This document shows positions 1 through 10,164 of a stretch of 64,000 nucleotides of DNA, in pieces. Both the position numbers and the translations under genes were made by a program. The notes under the pieces are model-generated. The model was not told where the DNA came from. It did no database searches and saw only the letters and a program-made list of their open reading frames with translations. The stretch is from contig CM059198.1 in assembly GCA_030323885.1 (NCBI GenBank), positions 56,446,917 through 56,510,916 of the forward strand. The letters are read 5' to 3'. Source of the stretch: Branchipolynoe longqiensis (lineage: Eukaryota; Annelida; Polychaeta; Phyllodocida; Polynoidae). Each line of letters opens with the position of its first letter. The stretch's first letter is position 1.

Positions 1-249
1 GAGTCAAACCATTGACTTATACAATTGATACCTGTCACTTCCTAGCCAGGCGCTTGGCACTATTAGGATAGGGTAAGGACTGGTTGGCTCTGTGTAAGGA
101 TAATATTACCGAGTGGAATATCAGGTCATGGTATTGGCGGGCTGGTCTCCCAGTGGGGCAGTACTATAAAGTCACCTTTAGTATGCCCTGTCACAAATTG
201 GTACCCGTCCTGATATGACCTTATATGAGGCCTGGACATTAACCTCCCA
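1..249 (+). mobile_element. SINE-A copy, head cut off by window edge
   Basis: The copy begins just after the tRNA-like B box (GAGTCAAACCATTGAC) and runs through the shared SINE-A body: the CTTCCTAGCCAGGCGC segment, GATAGGGTAAGGACTGG, GGGGCAGTACTATAAAGTC and the end CCTGATATGACCTTA. The same body recurs about twenty times in this window in both orientations. It is non-coding and would be mobilised by a partner LINE. The family call rests on internal repetition, not a database match. Confidence 0.85.
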
Positions 250-379
250 GTCCAGATATAATATATAATGTTGCTACTGACCAGACCCAGCTCATGTATC
301 CCCCCCCCCACACCTACATACACACTCGCACGTCAGTCAGCTTGCTTGAAATAGCAGCTGACATCTCTGTCGGCCCTGA

Positions 380-620
380 CTGACATGTATATCCTCCCAT
401 AATGCAACACCGATGTGTGTTGTGGCGACCGGCACGCGGGGTCACGTGGTTCCGCTTTGATCTGCGCCGTAACTCCCGGCCCCATTCGCCAGGCGCCGCC
501 ACCCGCATCGACAGAGGTGTCACGTGCTTGACGCTAGCCAATAAAAAAAGAGCAGCGGTCCAAGTCAGTAGGAGGCGTGGGAATGTGTGGGAGAGGGTGA
601 GGCGGGAAGGATGGGGATGA
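380..620. promoter_or_regulatory. candidate CpG-rich promoter with two GTCACGTG E-boxes
   Basis: This patch is CpG-rich and not obviously repetitive. It holds two identical GTCACGTG octamers, at 441-448 and 519-526, which fit bHLH-zip factors of the USF/MITF/TFEB type. A CCAAT followed by an A-rich TATA-like run (CCAATAAAAAAAG) starts at 538. Direction and target gene are unknown. The purine array starting near 885 prevents any view of a downstream exon. Confidence 0.4.
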
Positions 621-681
621 GGAGAGGATGCGGGTGCGGGGAAGGGAAGGGATTTGAAGGGAGGGGAATGGCGGATGACAG

Positions 682-737
682 TTTGTTTGTTTGTTGTTGT
701 TTTAGGTCCTAGCAACATCTAGGGTCATATCAGGACG
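682..737 (-). mobile_element. SINE-A 3' tail fragment
   Basis: A short minus-strand piece carries only the SINE-A 3' end (TTAGGTCCTAGCAACATC, then GGTCATATCAGGACGG), preceded by TTTG repeats. Tail-only copies are expected if reverse transcription starts at the 3' end and aborts. Confidence 0.7.
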
Positions 738-884
738 GGGCGGATGACAGAGGAAGGGGAAGGGGCAGACACATGGGTGGGATGGAGAAGGATGGCGAAG
801 GGGAGGTTCTGGGGGGCAGGAAGGGAGAGGCATCCTGCGTTGTTGATTCGGCTCACATTTGAATGCTGGTGGGATATTGGAGAC

Positions 885-2260
885 AGTGTGGGGGGGGGGG
901 GGAGGGGTGGGGGGGAGGTTAGGGGAGGGGGGATTGGTGGGAGGGCGGGGGGAAATGGGGAGGGAATAATGGGAGGGAGGGGGCGTGGCTAAGTGTGGGG
1001 GGAGAGATGGGAGGGAGGGAAGTGGCGATTGGTAAGGTGGAGGGAGTTGGGGAGAAGGGAGGGGTGTAGTCGAAAAGTGGAATGAAGATACAAGTGAGAG
1101 GGGATGGGAAGGATGAGGTGGAGATGGGGCGGGGAGGATTGTGGAGGTGCAAGGTTAGGAGGGGGAGGAAGGATGAGTGGGAAAGGTGGAGATGGGATGG
1201 GCGGAAGAGAGTGTTAGTGGGAGTGGTGGGAAGTTGTTGGGTAAAGGGGGATTGGGATCAAGGAGGAGAAGGGAGGAGGAGGGAGGAGGAGGGAGGAGAG
1301 GAGGGAGGACGAGGAGGAGTAGGGTGGAGGAGGGAGGAGGAGAGAGAGGCGAGAGGAGGCTGAAGGAAGAGGGAGAGGAAGGGAGGAGAGGAGGAGGAGA
1401 AGGAGGAGTGGAGAGGGAGGTAGGAGGAGGGGAGGAGGACGGAGTGAGGAGGAAGGGAGGAGGAGGGATGAGGAAGGAGGAGGAGGGAGGAGGAGGAGTA
1501 GGAGGGATAGGAGCAGATAGGGCGAGGAAAAGGAGGAGGAAGGGAGGAGGAGGAGAGAGGGAGGAGGAGGGAGGAGGAGGGAGGAGGAGGGGGAGGAAGG
1601 GAAAGGAGGGAGGGAGGCGAGGGAGGAGGAGGGAGGAGAGGGAGGAGGAGGAGGAGGAGGGAGAAAGGAGGGAGGAGAAGGAGGAGGAGGAGAGAAAAGA
1701 GGCGGGAGGAGGAGGGTGTAGGGAGGAGGAGGGGAGGAGGGAGGAGGATGGAGACGAGGGATGAGGCGGCGTATGAGGGAGGAGGAGGGAGGAGGAGGGA
1801 GGAGGATGGAGGAGGAGGGTAGGAGGTGGAGGAAGAGGGAGGAGGAGGGGAGGAGGAATGGAGGACGTCGGGAGGAATGAGGGAGTACAGGGCAATGGAG
1901 TGCAGGAGGAGGTAGGAGCGGAGAGAGAGAGGAGGGCGGAAGGAGGGAAGGAGGGAGGAGTAGCGAGGAGGAGGGAGAGAGGGAGAGGAGGGAGACGGGG
2001 GACAGGAGGGAGGAGGAGGGAGGAGGGAGGAAGGAGGTGAGGGAGTAAGGAGGGAGGAGGGAGGGAGTAGGAGGGAGGACGAGGAGGACGAGGGAGAAGG
2101 AGGGAGGAGGAGGGAGGAGGAGGGAGGACGAGGGAGGAGGAGGGAGACGAGGGAGGAGAATGGCTGAGGAGGGAGGAGGAGGGTGGGCGGGTTGGAAGAG
2201 GATACGGGGAGGGGATGGAGGGTAGGAAGGAGGACGGTGGGCACTGGAGGGAAAGCCGTG
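885..2260 (+). repeat. purine-rich (GGA/GGGA)n array
   Basis: About 1.4 kb is almost entirely purine on the plus strand, built from GGAGGA and GGGAGGA units with runs of 12 G near 889. It is prone to G-quadruplex or triplex structure. Long open frames on both strands here are composition artefacts rich in Ser/Pro/Leu or Gly/Glu/Arg. Confidence 0.9.
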
Positions 2261-2802
2261 ACGAGGGAGGAGGGAGCAGAGGCGAATTGGGGGTAGGTGG
2301 GTGGGGGTGGAAGGAGGAAGGATGAGAAAGGGTGGGGAGGCAGCGGGCGGGATTTGGGAGGGGGAGGATTGGAGAATGAGGGGGCGGTGGAAGGAGGTTG
2401 ATGGTGCTGTGGAAGGAGCTTGCTTGATGGATTGATGACGGAGGGAAGAAGACGCTTGGGACTCGGACAGCTTACGGAAATCTAAAAGGGGTTAGGGTGG
2501 GAGGTGGATGGACAGGATAGAGGTGCAGCGGGAAGGGACACGCCCCCTTTTCCCGTCCAGCTATGGATGGTGATACGGTGCGATGGCCAGCGAGCCTTGC
2601 ATCAGAACCGGAAGCGGAATTTCCGCTGAGCAAGACGCTGACTTAGACACTTCTGGAACGTGTAGCGTTGTATGATCAGATGGACTTAGACTGAGATACA
2701 GCGCGTAAGGTTTGAGTTCAGTTAAGTTGCTGATTTAATCTGGTTCATTTGACTCTCACCGACATTAGGCTCTCACCACCCCCTCCCCCACCCACCGATG
2801 AC
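2261..2802. other. intergenic, no gene seen
   Basis: G-rich DNA grades into more balanced sequence. An ETS-like ACCGGAAGCGGAA lies near 2608. No coding frame or recognised repeat is evident. Confidence 0.4.
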
Positions 2803-2893
2803 GTTGCATTGTCCGATGGGCTTGAGTTTTTGTATTTAATTCCAGTTAAATATATTAGGATGATCAGTATAATTTGCCTTATTTTAAGCTTTA
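2803..2893 (+). mobile_element. MITE-F 5' fragment
   Basis: The segment matches the MITE-F left end: GTTGCATTGTCCGATGG, then GAGTTTTTGT and AAATATATTAGGATGAT. It is truncated on both sides and lacks the TTAA terminus. Confidence 0.55.
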
Positions 2894-3320
2894 ATTAACT
2901 TTAAACAATTTGTATATGAGACTGTCTCAAAAGGTGGTAAGCAATATGTGACAACACCTTGTCCATTGTAACGATCAACATACTATCTGCTTATGCATTT
3001 GCTCAGGATAAACTGATTTGTCTTTTACATGGTGTGTCATAATCCCAATAGAACACATATTGAATTGAAGCAAATGTCCTTGTGTTTTCAGTGTGACCGT
3101 TTCTGTGCTGTTTTGTATCAATCGTTACAATGGACAAAAAAAAGAGTTGTGAGAAAGGCTCATATGTCTACGTATCGAAATGCTGGAACTTGTGGAAGTG
3201 CACCCATGCAAATGTAAGCTGTGCATGCATGTACCGAATTAGAGACCATAACTTTCAGCAGTAACATTGCTAATATACATGTATTACCTCAGTATCCCGT
3301 TCCATGCATTAGCAAATGCT
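2894..3320. other. intergenic, no gene seen
   Basis: AT-rich unique-looking DNA. A 62-codon frame here has no recognisable motif and no support as a gene. Confidence 0.35.
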
Positions 3321-3660
3321 TTAAGTTGCATAATCCAATGGTTTTGTTTTTCAGTAATTTTCTGAGTTAAATATATTAGGCTGATTCTTATAATTTACGT
3401 TACTTTAGTTTGAGATAAATTTGCTTTAAAATGACTAACATAGGAGATAGTTGAATTGAAAACATGCACAATTAAGTCTGGCAAGCACAGCACAACTCTG
3501 ACCGCCATAGGTTTCTATTGAAGTGTCTTATCATCCCCATTAATCTACCAAGATATGCTTCATATATGGAACAGTATCTAAGGTGGACATTTAGGTTCAA
3601 ATCTTGATCAGTGTTTAGGTTTTCAAAATTAGATACTTTCCTTGGACTATGCGGCTTTAA
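3321..3660 (+). mobile_element. MITE-F, complete copy with TTAA ends
   Basis: The 340-bp unit begins TTAAGTTGCATAATCCAATG and ends CTTGGACTATGCGGCTTTAA, which are imperfect inverted repeats of each other. TTAA at both ends is the target site of piggyBac-type transposases. The interior is AT-rich and non-coding. Partial copies occur at 9.23, 17.65, 39.55, 47.57, 48.7, 49.79, 54.79 and 59.6 kb. I infer a piggyBac-like non-autonomous element. Confidence 0.75.
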
Positions 3661-3849
3661 TGAATACGCCTGTATATAAGGTTTGTGTATCTTGTAATGT
3701 ATCTTTCAATTGACTCTGCAGGTTTAAGGTTACTACCATGACTTAGCTATCACGGATTTATATCAAGCCATACTTGGGTACTATGCAGCCTTATCTAGTT
3801 TGATATCAATCTGCTATAGGTTCGTCCTGTACATTTGATAATAACAATA

Positions 3850-4058
3850 GATGGGACGGGATGGCGTAATGAGTTAGTGCGCCCGTCTCCCGTGTTGGTA
3901 GATCATGGGTTCGAATCCTGGTCCAGTCAAACCAATGACTTAAAAATTGATATTTGTCACTTCCTAGCCAGACGCTCAGCATTACTAGGATAGGGCAAGT
4001 AGCAGTGGAATGAGGAAGACCAGTCGTCTGTGACTGAAATTTCAACAACAAATATGCT
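3850..4058 (+). mobile_element. SINE-B copy
   Basis: A tRNA-like head (GGGATGGCGTAATGAGTTAG with B box GGTTCGAATCC) is followed by the first part of the SINE-A body. It then switches to a different tail, AGCAGTGGAATGAGGAAGAC followed by GACTGAAATTTC. The same tail is at 19.1, 57.7 and 60.05 kb. Confidence 0.8.
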
Positions 4059-4095
4059 AACAATATTTACACATCCCTGTGAAGTTTAATACTAG

Positions 4096-4331
4096 GGGTG
4101 TCCAGCCGGGTTGAGCGTTCGTCTCCCGTTTTTGTAGATTGTGTATTCAATTCGAACCCTGGTCGACTCTAACCAATGACTTACAAATTGATACTTGTCA
4201 GTTCCTAGCCAGGCGCTCATCATTATTAGGATAGGGCAAGGCCTTGTTGGCTCAGTTTCAGGATAATGTGACTGAGTGGGATATTAGGTCATGGTTTGGT
4301 GGTCTGGTGTCCCAGTGGGGCAGCAATCTAA
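4096..4331 (+). mobile_element. SINE-A copy
   Basis: A degenerate tRNA-like head (GAGCGTTCGTCTCCCG, TTCGAACCCTGG) is followed by the standard body through GTGGGGCAGCAATCTAAA. The last quarter is missing. Confidence 0.8.
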
Positions 4332-4362
4332 AATTGAATTGAAATCCATAGCAAGGTTCCTA

Positions 4363-4423
4363 ACGTTGGTTGGTTGATGGAGTTGTATATCCTGGCAACA
4401 TCTAAGGTCATGTCAGGACGGTT
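4363..4423 (-). mobile_element. SINE-A 3' tail fragment
   Basis: A tail-only piece (ATCCTGGCAACATCTAAGG then GTCATGTCAGGACGG) lies opposite in orientation to the SINE just upstream. Confidence 0.7.
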
Positions 4424-4467
4424 CCTAACGTATATTACGATGATAGTCCACCTATTCACTTATGGGA

Positions 4468-5075
4468 GCAGGATGTAGCTCAGGCAGTGGAGCGCACAAC
4501 TTTGAAGGTTTGGATCCTCCGGCCAATCCTGATCAGTGGACGCATTTGCAGTTTCCATTCCAACCAGTAGTCCACACATTGACCAGGCTCTGGTGAAATC
4601 AATATATACAAAGAGAAAGGAGAGTATAAATTGTAAAGAAGAAGAGAGAGTCCAGCCCTTTGGTTTATTAGTTATATGGTTACATCGGTTCATTGTAGAG
4701 TATCACCCCACCCCTTTCCCCCAATGGGAAGCAAGCATTATTGGCCCTACCAATATGGATCCAGCATTCCTGGTCCCCATGGGTACCAGTAGTCTACCCA
4801 CCACCACAAGATGTATGGTCCCCATGGCCACCACCTCCCTTGATATTTGAGTTTGGTGATCCCTATCCCAGCAGGGGTGGGGGGTAGGCCCTGAGTGCAA
4901 TCACATCCAGACCTGCCAGCACCACTACAGCTATTTACATCCCACTCAGCCACCACCCACCCATACATATATATACATACATGTGCCTGGTCACATACAC
5001 TGATCAGTAATAGAACAGTTGCATTCCCCCATATGCTGAATATCGGAATATTTTACAAAAGGCTATGGTATGTGC
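4468..5075 (+). mobile_element. SINE-G, possibly tRNA-headed retroposon
   Basis: The segment from about 4587 to 5062 recurs at 48.87-49.31 kb, with matching blocks such as CAAAGAGAAAGGAGAGTATAA, the AGCATTCCTGGTCCCCATGG block and CCAGACCTGCCAGCACCACT. Upstream, GGATGTAGCTCAGGCAGTGG and GGTTTGGATCC look like A and B boxes, so this may be a tRNA-headed SINE. The joining of head and body is inferred. Confidence 0.55.
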
Positions 5076-6197
5076 TGTACTGTCTGTGGGAAAGTGCATA
5101 TAAAGGACCCTTTTGCTGCTTATCCGAAAGAGTAGCCTATGTGGCAGCAGCAGATTTCCTCCTATGAAATATATCAGAATGACCATATGTTTGATGTCCA
5201 ATAGGCGATGATCAAAATCAATGTCCTCTAGAGGCATTGTTAAATGAAACAAACGTGTTTGTCTATTCAGTTAGCTCATAATTGAGGCTGCTGGACTGGA
5301 GTTTGGAAGGCTGCAGTTAATAGGAACTTTGTTCTTTTCAATGCTGCCTCACATGAATAATAAATGTGCCCCCTATGCATCCCCTGCTCCCTGACCGGAA
5401 AACAATAAAGTGAGAGGCATCTGTGGACTGGAGGCTTGGAACACGGCAACTTGAACGCCCAAACGGTAAAGGAAAGACAAATTCTGGGCCTAAAAACATA
5501 CACAAAATATCTGTGCAAGGTAAAACCAGGAAACCACCCTTGAACTGTGACCAAGCGGGGCATGTGATATGTCACGGTCTGCCAGCTGGACAGCTCTTGG
5601 GAGGTGCCTAGGCCAAACAACTAAGCAGATATCAACAAAACCACACACCTAACGCATATCAACCATCTATTGCATACTCGCTATAATATGTAAATAGAGT
5701 ATGCTAGTCTAGGGATAAGAGTAGAAGGAAACCAATTGTCAAGAAAAACCAACAAAAATAACATAGATTTACTAACCATAACACCAACTATAAGCAGAAA
5801 GGAAAAAAAGGCGAAAACTGCCCAGCATTGAAAACAAGCCCGATCATCCGGACTCACAGGTTATGAACAGCAGAAACACACCCATTAAAAAAAACAAAGG
5901 AAAACCCGAAAAAACGCGCACACATTTGGAGTGGTTAGGCAAGAAAAAGAGCTTTAATTAAGAGGTTTTATTCAGCAGGATATATATGGATTCTACTAAG
6001 AGAATAACGTCATATTCACCATGGATATTTGGACAATGTTACCTTAACCATAACGCTGATAATGTAAAATGTACATGCTGTTATCTCTCAAAGCTGTTGG
6101 TTAAAATCGCTATTCTTCTTTTTTCTTCTTTTCTTTTGTTTGTATCAAACTCTTGTTGATTTCAGACTCTAATATAAACGTGAATTAATGTAAAATG
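5076..6197. other. intergenic, mostly unrecognised
   Basis: No supportable gene. A short family-M-like fragment (CCAGCATTGAAAACAAGC) lies near 5822-5870. The 114-codon minus-strand frame at 5276-5620 has no recognisable domain. Confidence 0.35.
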
Positions 6198-6199
6198 AT

Positions 6200-6262
6200 A
6201 TGGCCAGAAGACCAGCGCCGCGGCACTGACAAAAGACCTTCATTCGGTGAATAGTATGATCA
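6200..6262 (+). repeat. element E (hairpin retroposon 3' end)
   Basis: This is one of about seven copies of a 60-bp motif with a self-complementary core (AGAAGACCAGCGCC and GGCACTGACAAAA). Other copies continue into GATGAATAAA and an A-rich tail, so E is probably the 3' end of a poly(A) retroposon. Confidence 0.55.
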
Positions 6263-6432
6263 TTTATCAAAAGAAAAATGATGTTATGAATTGCATGGGA
6301 ATAAAATGTACATTTAATTTGACTGGATATATTGTTGTTGTTAATGGATGAATGCATTAGCGTTGATCATCACCCACTCATCAGCTACACCCACATCAAT
6401 AACGACCATATCATGATGGTCCTGCATGAGAC

Positions 6433-6850
6433 TCCACAACAGCCCCCACAGCAATCCCGACACCAAACCCCCCATCGCAGCCCCCACGGCAGCCCCGACA
6501 TCAGGTCCACAACAAGCCCCACCTCAGGCCTGACATCGGGCCCCACAGCAGCCCCCACATCGGGCCCGCACATTAGTCCCAACATCAGACTTGACATCAG
6601 CCTCCATATTATTATTAACCTCCACATCAGCCCCCACATCAGCCCCCACATCAAACCCCAAATCAAACCACCTACATCAACCAGGCCCCACATCAGTCCC
6701 CACAGGTACCTTCGACATCTGCATCCACATCAACTCCAGCTTGAGGGCCTATGTACTGCTCCACATCAGCCTCCCACATTACACCCCCCACATTAGAACC
6801 CCTACATTATCTCATCCCCCACATTAACCCCCACATCAGCCGCCGGCCTA
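6433..6850 (+). repeat. CCCCACATCAGC minisatellite
   Basis: Diverged tandem copies of a unit of about 12 bp (CAGCCCCCACAT). Threonine/proline/serine-rich reading frames across it are repeat artefacts. Confidence 0.85.
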
Positions 6851-7037
6851 CTACAAGTTACTTCTTGAGGAAGGCCAGGTACCAGCCAGACGAGGCCAGA
6901 GGAGGCCAAAGGAGCCCGGAGGAGGCCAGTTTGAACTTAAATGCTGCTAGGATATAAAGCCCTAAACACCTATATTTTTGCTACGATATAACACCCTTAA
7001 AGAACAATGGAAAACTACAAAATAAAACCGAAGCTAT
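6851..7037. other. short intergenic gap with GAGGCC repeats
   Basis: A few AGGAGGCC/GAGGCCA units near 6890-6925, then AT-rich DNA. Confidence 0.4.
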
Positions 7038-7218
7038 TGTTATGAGGGTGATGACAATGGGAAATATCGCGCCTCGAGCGGTACTCGAACCCACATCTCT
7101 TTGCATTGCGAGCCAGTGTGCTAACCATTACACCACCTAGGCTCCCTGATATCAAGACACTAAGGATGTTACCTGTCTATGTGATTACTTGCCTGAGAGG
7201 TAAGTGCCGTCTACTACA
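7038..7218 (-). mobile_element. TRIM-T solo terminal repeat
   Basis: This 181-bp unit equals one terminal repeat of TRIM-T (compare 53496-53677). On the minus strand it starts TGTAGTAGACGGC and ends CATAACA, keeping TG...CA. It carries the tRNA-like unit with B box and acceptor strands. A single repeat without internal region fits LTR-LTR recombination. I see no exact target duplication. Confidence 0.75.
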
Positions 7219-7466
7219 CTTTTAAAAAACAACCCTAACATCAAGCATGATTGTTGTAGCAATATCCGGACAGAAACAAAACCCCATTAAAGTGGTGTCT
7301 TATTCCACGAGACAGTGGCCGGAAATGAATATTTTAAAAGTGCCTAATTGGTGGTCGTCAGAACGAGGCTATGAACGAGGTCCGGGTGGTCGGGGGATCG
7401 GGGTCATTCAGGGGTTATTGTGGGGTTATTCCGGGGTCGTTCAGCAGGAGTGCTGGTCGCGGTACA

Positions 7467-7750
7467 GTACTGTGGTGACGGGTGGTGACGGGTGGTGACG
7501 GGTGGTGAAGGGTGGTTACGGGTGGTGACGGGTGGTGACGTGTGGTGACGGGTGGTGTCGGGTAGTGACGGGTTGTGACGGGTGGTGATAGGTGGTGACG
7601 GGTGGTGACGGGTTGTGACAGGTGGTGACGCGTGGTGACGGGTGGTGACAGGTAGTTACGGGTGGTGACGGGTGGTGACGGGTGGTGACGGGTGGTGATG
7701 GGTGGTGACGTGTGGTGACGGGTGGTGACGGGTGGTGATGGGTTGTGACG
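7467..7750 (+). repeat. 10-bp minisatellite GGTGGTGACG
   Basis: About 28 copies of GGTGGTGACG with point variants such as GGTTGTGACG and GGTGGTGATG. The proline/threonine/histidine frame on the minus strand is a repeat artefact. Confidence 0.95.
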
Positions 7751-8345
7751 GATGATAGAGTTGTAACTGCAGTGCTATGGTTGTGAGGGTGGTGATAGGG
7801 TTGGAGCTGAGGTGATATGGTTGGAACTGCAGTGATATGGTTGTGAGGGTGGTGATAGGGTTGGAGCTGAGGTGATATGGTTGGAACTGCAGTGATATGG
7901 TTGTGAGGGCGGTGATAGGGTTGGAGCTGAGGTGATGGGGATGGAACTGTAGTGATATGGTTGTGAGGGTGGTGATATGGTTGGAACTGAGGTGATGGGG
8001 ATGGACCTGTAGTGATAGGGTTGTGAGGGTGGTGATAGGGTTGGAGCTGAGGTGATGGGGATGGAACTGCAGTGATATGGGTGTGAGGGTGGTGATATGG
8101 TTGGAGCTGAGGTGATAGGATTTGAACTGTGGCGATAGGGTTGTGAGGGTGGTGATAGGATTGGACCTGAGGTGATTGGGTTGGAACTGTGGCGATAGGA
8201 TTGTGAGGGGTGTGATACGGTTGGAACTGAGGTGATTTGGTTGGAACTGTAGTGATATGGTTGTAAGGGTGGTGATAGGGTTGGAGCTGAGGTGATAGGG
8301 TTGGAACTGTGGTGATAGGGTTGTGAGGGGGGTGATAGGGTTGCG
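7751..8345 (+). repeat. 60-bp higher-order repeat of 20-bp subunits
   Basis: About ten units of exactly 60 bp without a register slip. Each contains three related subunits of about 20 bp: TTGGAGCTGAGGTGATAGGG, TTGGAACTGCAGTGATATGG and TTGTGAGGGTGGTGATAGGG. It directly adjoins the 10-bp array and shares the GGTGAT core with it, so the two may have a common origin. Confidence 0.95.
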
Positions 8346-8871
8346 AGTGTATATAATTGGGTGTAAATGGTAGGAAGGCTTCTGCCTGTGTGCGCTGCAA
8401 GCTTTCTGTGTGACCCCACGTGATAGTGAAGCTCAGCGCCGATTGGCTGAGGCAACAGTGAGGCGAACGGAGTACCAACATACCTGACCGTATGCACACT
8501 AATGATTCTAATTGTGAACTGGTCTTGCTTTTGCTTTGTCCATGCCTTCAATTCTGGGCAATGGGAGTCACACCGCTGAGTGAGTGGCGCCCCCTGTAAG
8601 AGGCACAACTTACTAACCAGTCTGACATATTGCACTCCTTGTGCATTAGGGTTTGATGAATATATTATTAGGTATATCGTTGTACGTAATGTACTTTACC
8701 TTTGCGTTTAGCATTACCTATTTTACCTCAAAGAATCAGGGTTTTTTCCCTTTCGATATGGTTACCACTGAAGTGAAAATATGCAAAGTAATCTGTATGT
8801 GCACAGCAAAGAAATCAGATACATGCATCACTCGCTGCAGTAACAGGTTCTAGTGTACTTACTTAAAGTGA
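8346..8871. other. intergenic, no gene seen
   Basis: Includes an inverted CCAAT (CGATTGGCTGAGG near 8438). No recognised coding sequence or repeat. Confidence 0.35.
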
Positions 8872-9226
8872 CCAGACGGGATGGCCGAGTGAGTACAGCG
8901 TCCGTCTCCTGTTTTGGGAGATCGGGAGATCCAAACCCATGAGTTTGTGAGTTTGAATCCTGGTCGAGTCAAACGGATGACTTAGAAAGGTGATACTTGT
9001 CGCTTCCTAGCCTGGCACTCAAGATTATTAGGAAAGAGCAAGGACTGGTTGGCTCAGTGTCAGGATAATGTGACTGAGTGGGATATCAGGTGATGGTGCT
9101 GGTGGCCGGGTGTCCCAGTGGGGCAGCACTATAAAGTCGTCATTAGTGCGCACTGTCACAAGTCGGTAGCCGTCGTGATATGAGCTTAGATGTTACTAGG
9201 ACCTAAAACAACAACAGACAATCAAA
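8872..9226 (+). mobile_element. SINE-A, near full length
   Basis: The copy runs from a tRNA-like head (GGGATGGCCGAGTGAGTACA, GTTTGAATCCTGG) through the whole body to ATGTTACTAGGACCTAAAAC and an AACAACA tail. The anticodon-arm region carries a short internal duplication around 8915-8950. Confidence 0.9.
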
Positions 9227-9228
9227 CT

Positions 9229-9378
9229 TACTTAAAGTTACAAATCCGATGGTTTTGAGTTTGACTCATTTCTCTAATTGATCGTTATACTCTAATTTAC
9301 TTCTCTGTTGAAGTACCTTTGGTTTTAAATGGATAACTTTTGAGATCTGTGAAGTGCCAACATGTGAAAGTCATTTAG
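9229..9378 (+). mobile_element. MITE-F 5' part
   Basis: It begins with TTAA at 9232 followed by AGTTACAAATCCGATGG and continues to GAAGTGCCAACATGTGAAAG. It ends at the junction with the following SINE, so the right terminus is missing. Confidence 0.6.
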
Positions 9379-9672
9379 GCATTCGGGATGGCCGAATGAG
9401 TTGCTAGAGCATGGGATCGTGGGTTCAAACCCTGGTCGAGTCAAACCGATGACTTAAAAATTGATACTTGGCCCTTCCTAGCCAGGCCATCAGCATTATT
9501 AGGATAGGGCTCAGTGTAATGATAATATGACTGAGTGGGATATGAGGGCATGGTGCTGGTGGCGTGATCTCCCAGTGGGGCAGCACTATACGGACACCAT
9601 GAGTGTGCACTGGGACAAGTCGATAGCCGTCCTGCTATGACCTTAGTGTTGCCAGGACATTAACTTCCAACA
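9379..9672 (+). mobile_element. SINE-A copy
   Basis: Head GGGATGGCCGAATGAGTTGC and GGTTCAAACCCTGG, then the body with an internal deletion around GATAGGGCTCAGTG, ending near GTTGCCAGGACATTAAC. Confidence 0.85.
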
Positions 9673-9862
9673 CCCATGCTATAAACTTCAACTGCTACGT
9701 CAACAGATAATGACAGATGTACTCTGCAAACAATTCCTATGGTATTCAAATATATATAAAAAAACAAGATAAGATAATAAGACACATACCAAAATACATC
9801 CATCAACCACCCAGGCTGATATTACGCTTCGACACTGCATCCTAACCATGCTGGTTTACATT
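9673..9862. other. intergenic, no gene seen
   Basis: AT-rich, including an A-rich stretch near 9760. Confidence 0.3.
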
Positions 9863-10164
9863 TCTTGAAGATGTATACTGCCTATCATGGATAAGTCTGA
9901 CTAGACTTGTTTTCACCATTAGACAGTTTGTCGATAGAAAGCCCGAGCCTACACTTTTTTTTTACCTCTTACCTTTAACCTCCCAGACCACATAGATATG
10001 GTATGAGAGCAACCGGCCTTTGATGACGCTGTAAGTTATACACAGCGGTGGACATCCAAATTGGCGGAGGTGGGGGGCATGGGGAATTGAACCGCCAACC
10101 TTCAGATTAGGAGTCTGACGTAGAAAAAAGTCAGACACTCTAACCACTCCGCCACAGAGAACAC
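9863..10164 (-). mobile_element. SINE-C, full length
   Basis: On the minus strand the copy starts GTTCTCTGTGGCGGAGTGGT (A-box-like), then GGCGGTTCAATTCCCC (B-box-like). The body ends GATAGGCAGTATACATCTTC. The head resembles a class II tRNA with a long variable arm. Other copies are at 24.0, 36.5 and 49.4 kb. Confidence 0.85.

Noticed and set aside
1155..2244. Long Ser/Pro/Leu frames over the GGA array
   Set aside because: Same reason: low-complexity translation of a (GGA)n repeat on the complementary strand.
7467..7750. CRISPR-like regular repeats
   Set aside because: There are no unique spacers, the repeats are contiguous, and the DNA is eukaryotic. The same applies to the 41-bp and 60-bp arrays.
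7516..8635. Two long minus-strand frames rich in Pro, Thr, His, Tyr (mucin-like look)
   Set aside because: They follow the 10-bp and 60-bp repeat units exactly. A 60-bp unit keeps frame automatically, and there is no signal peptide or non-repeat domain.
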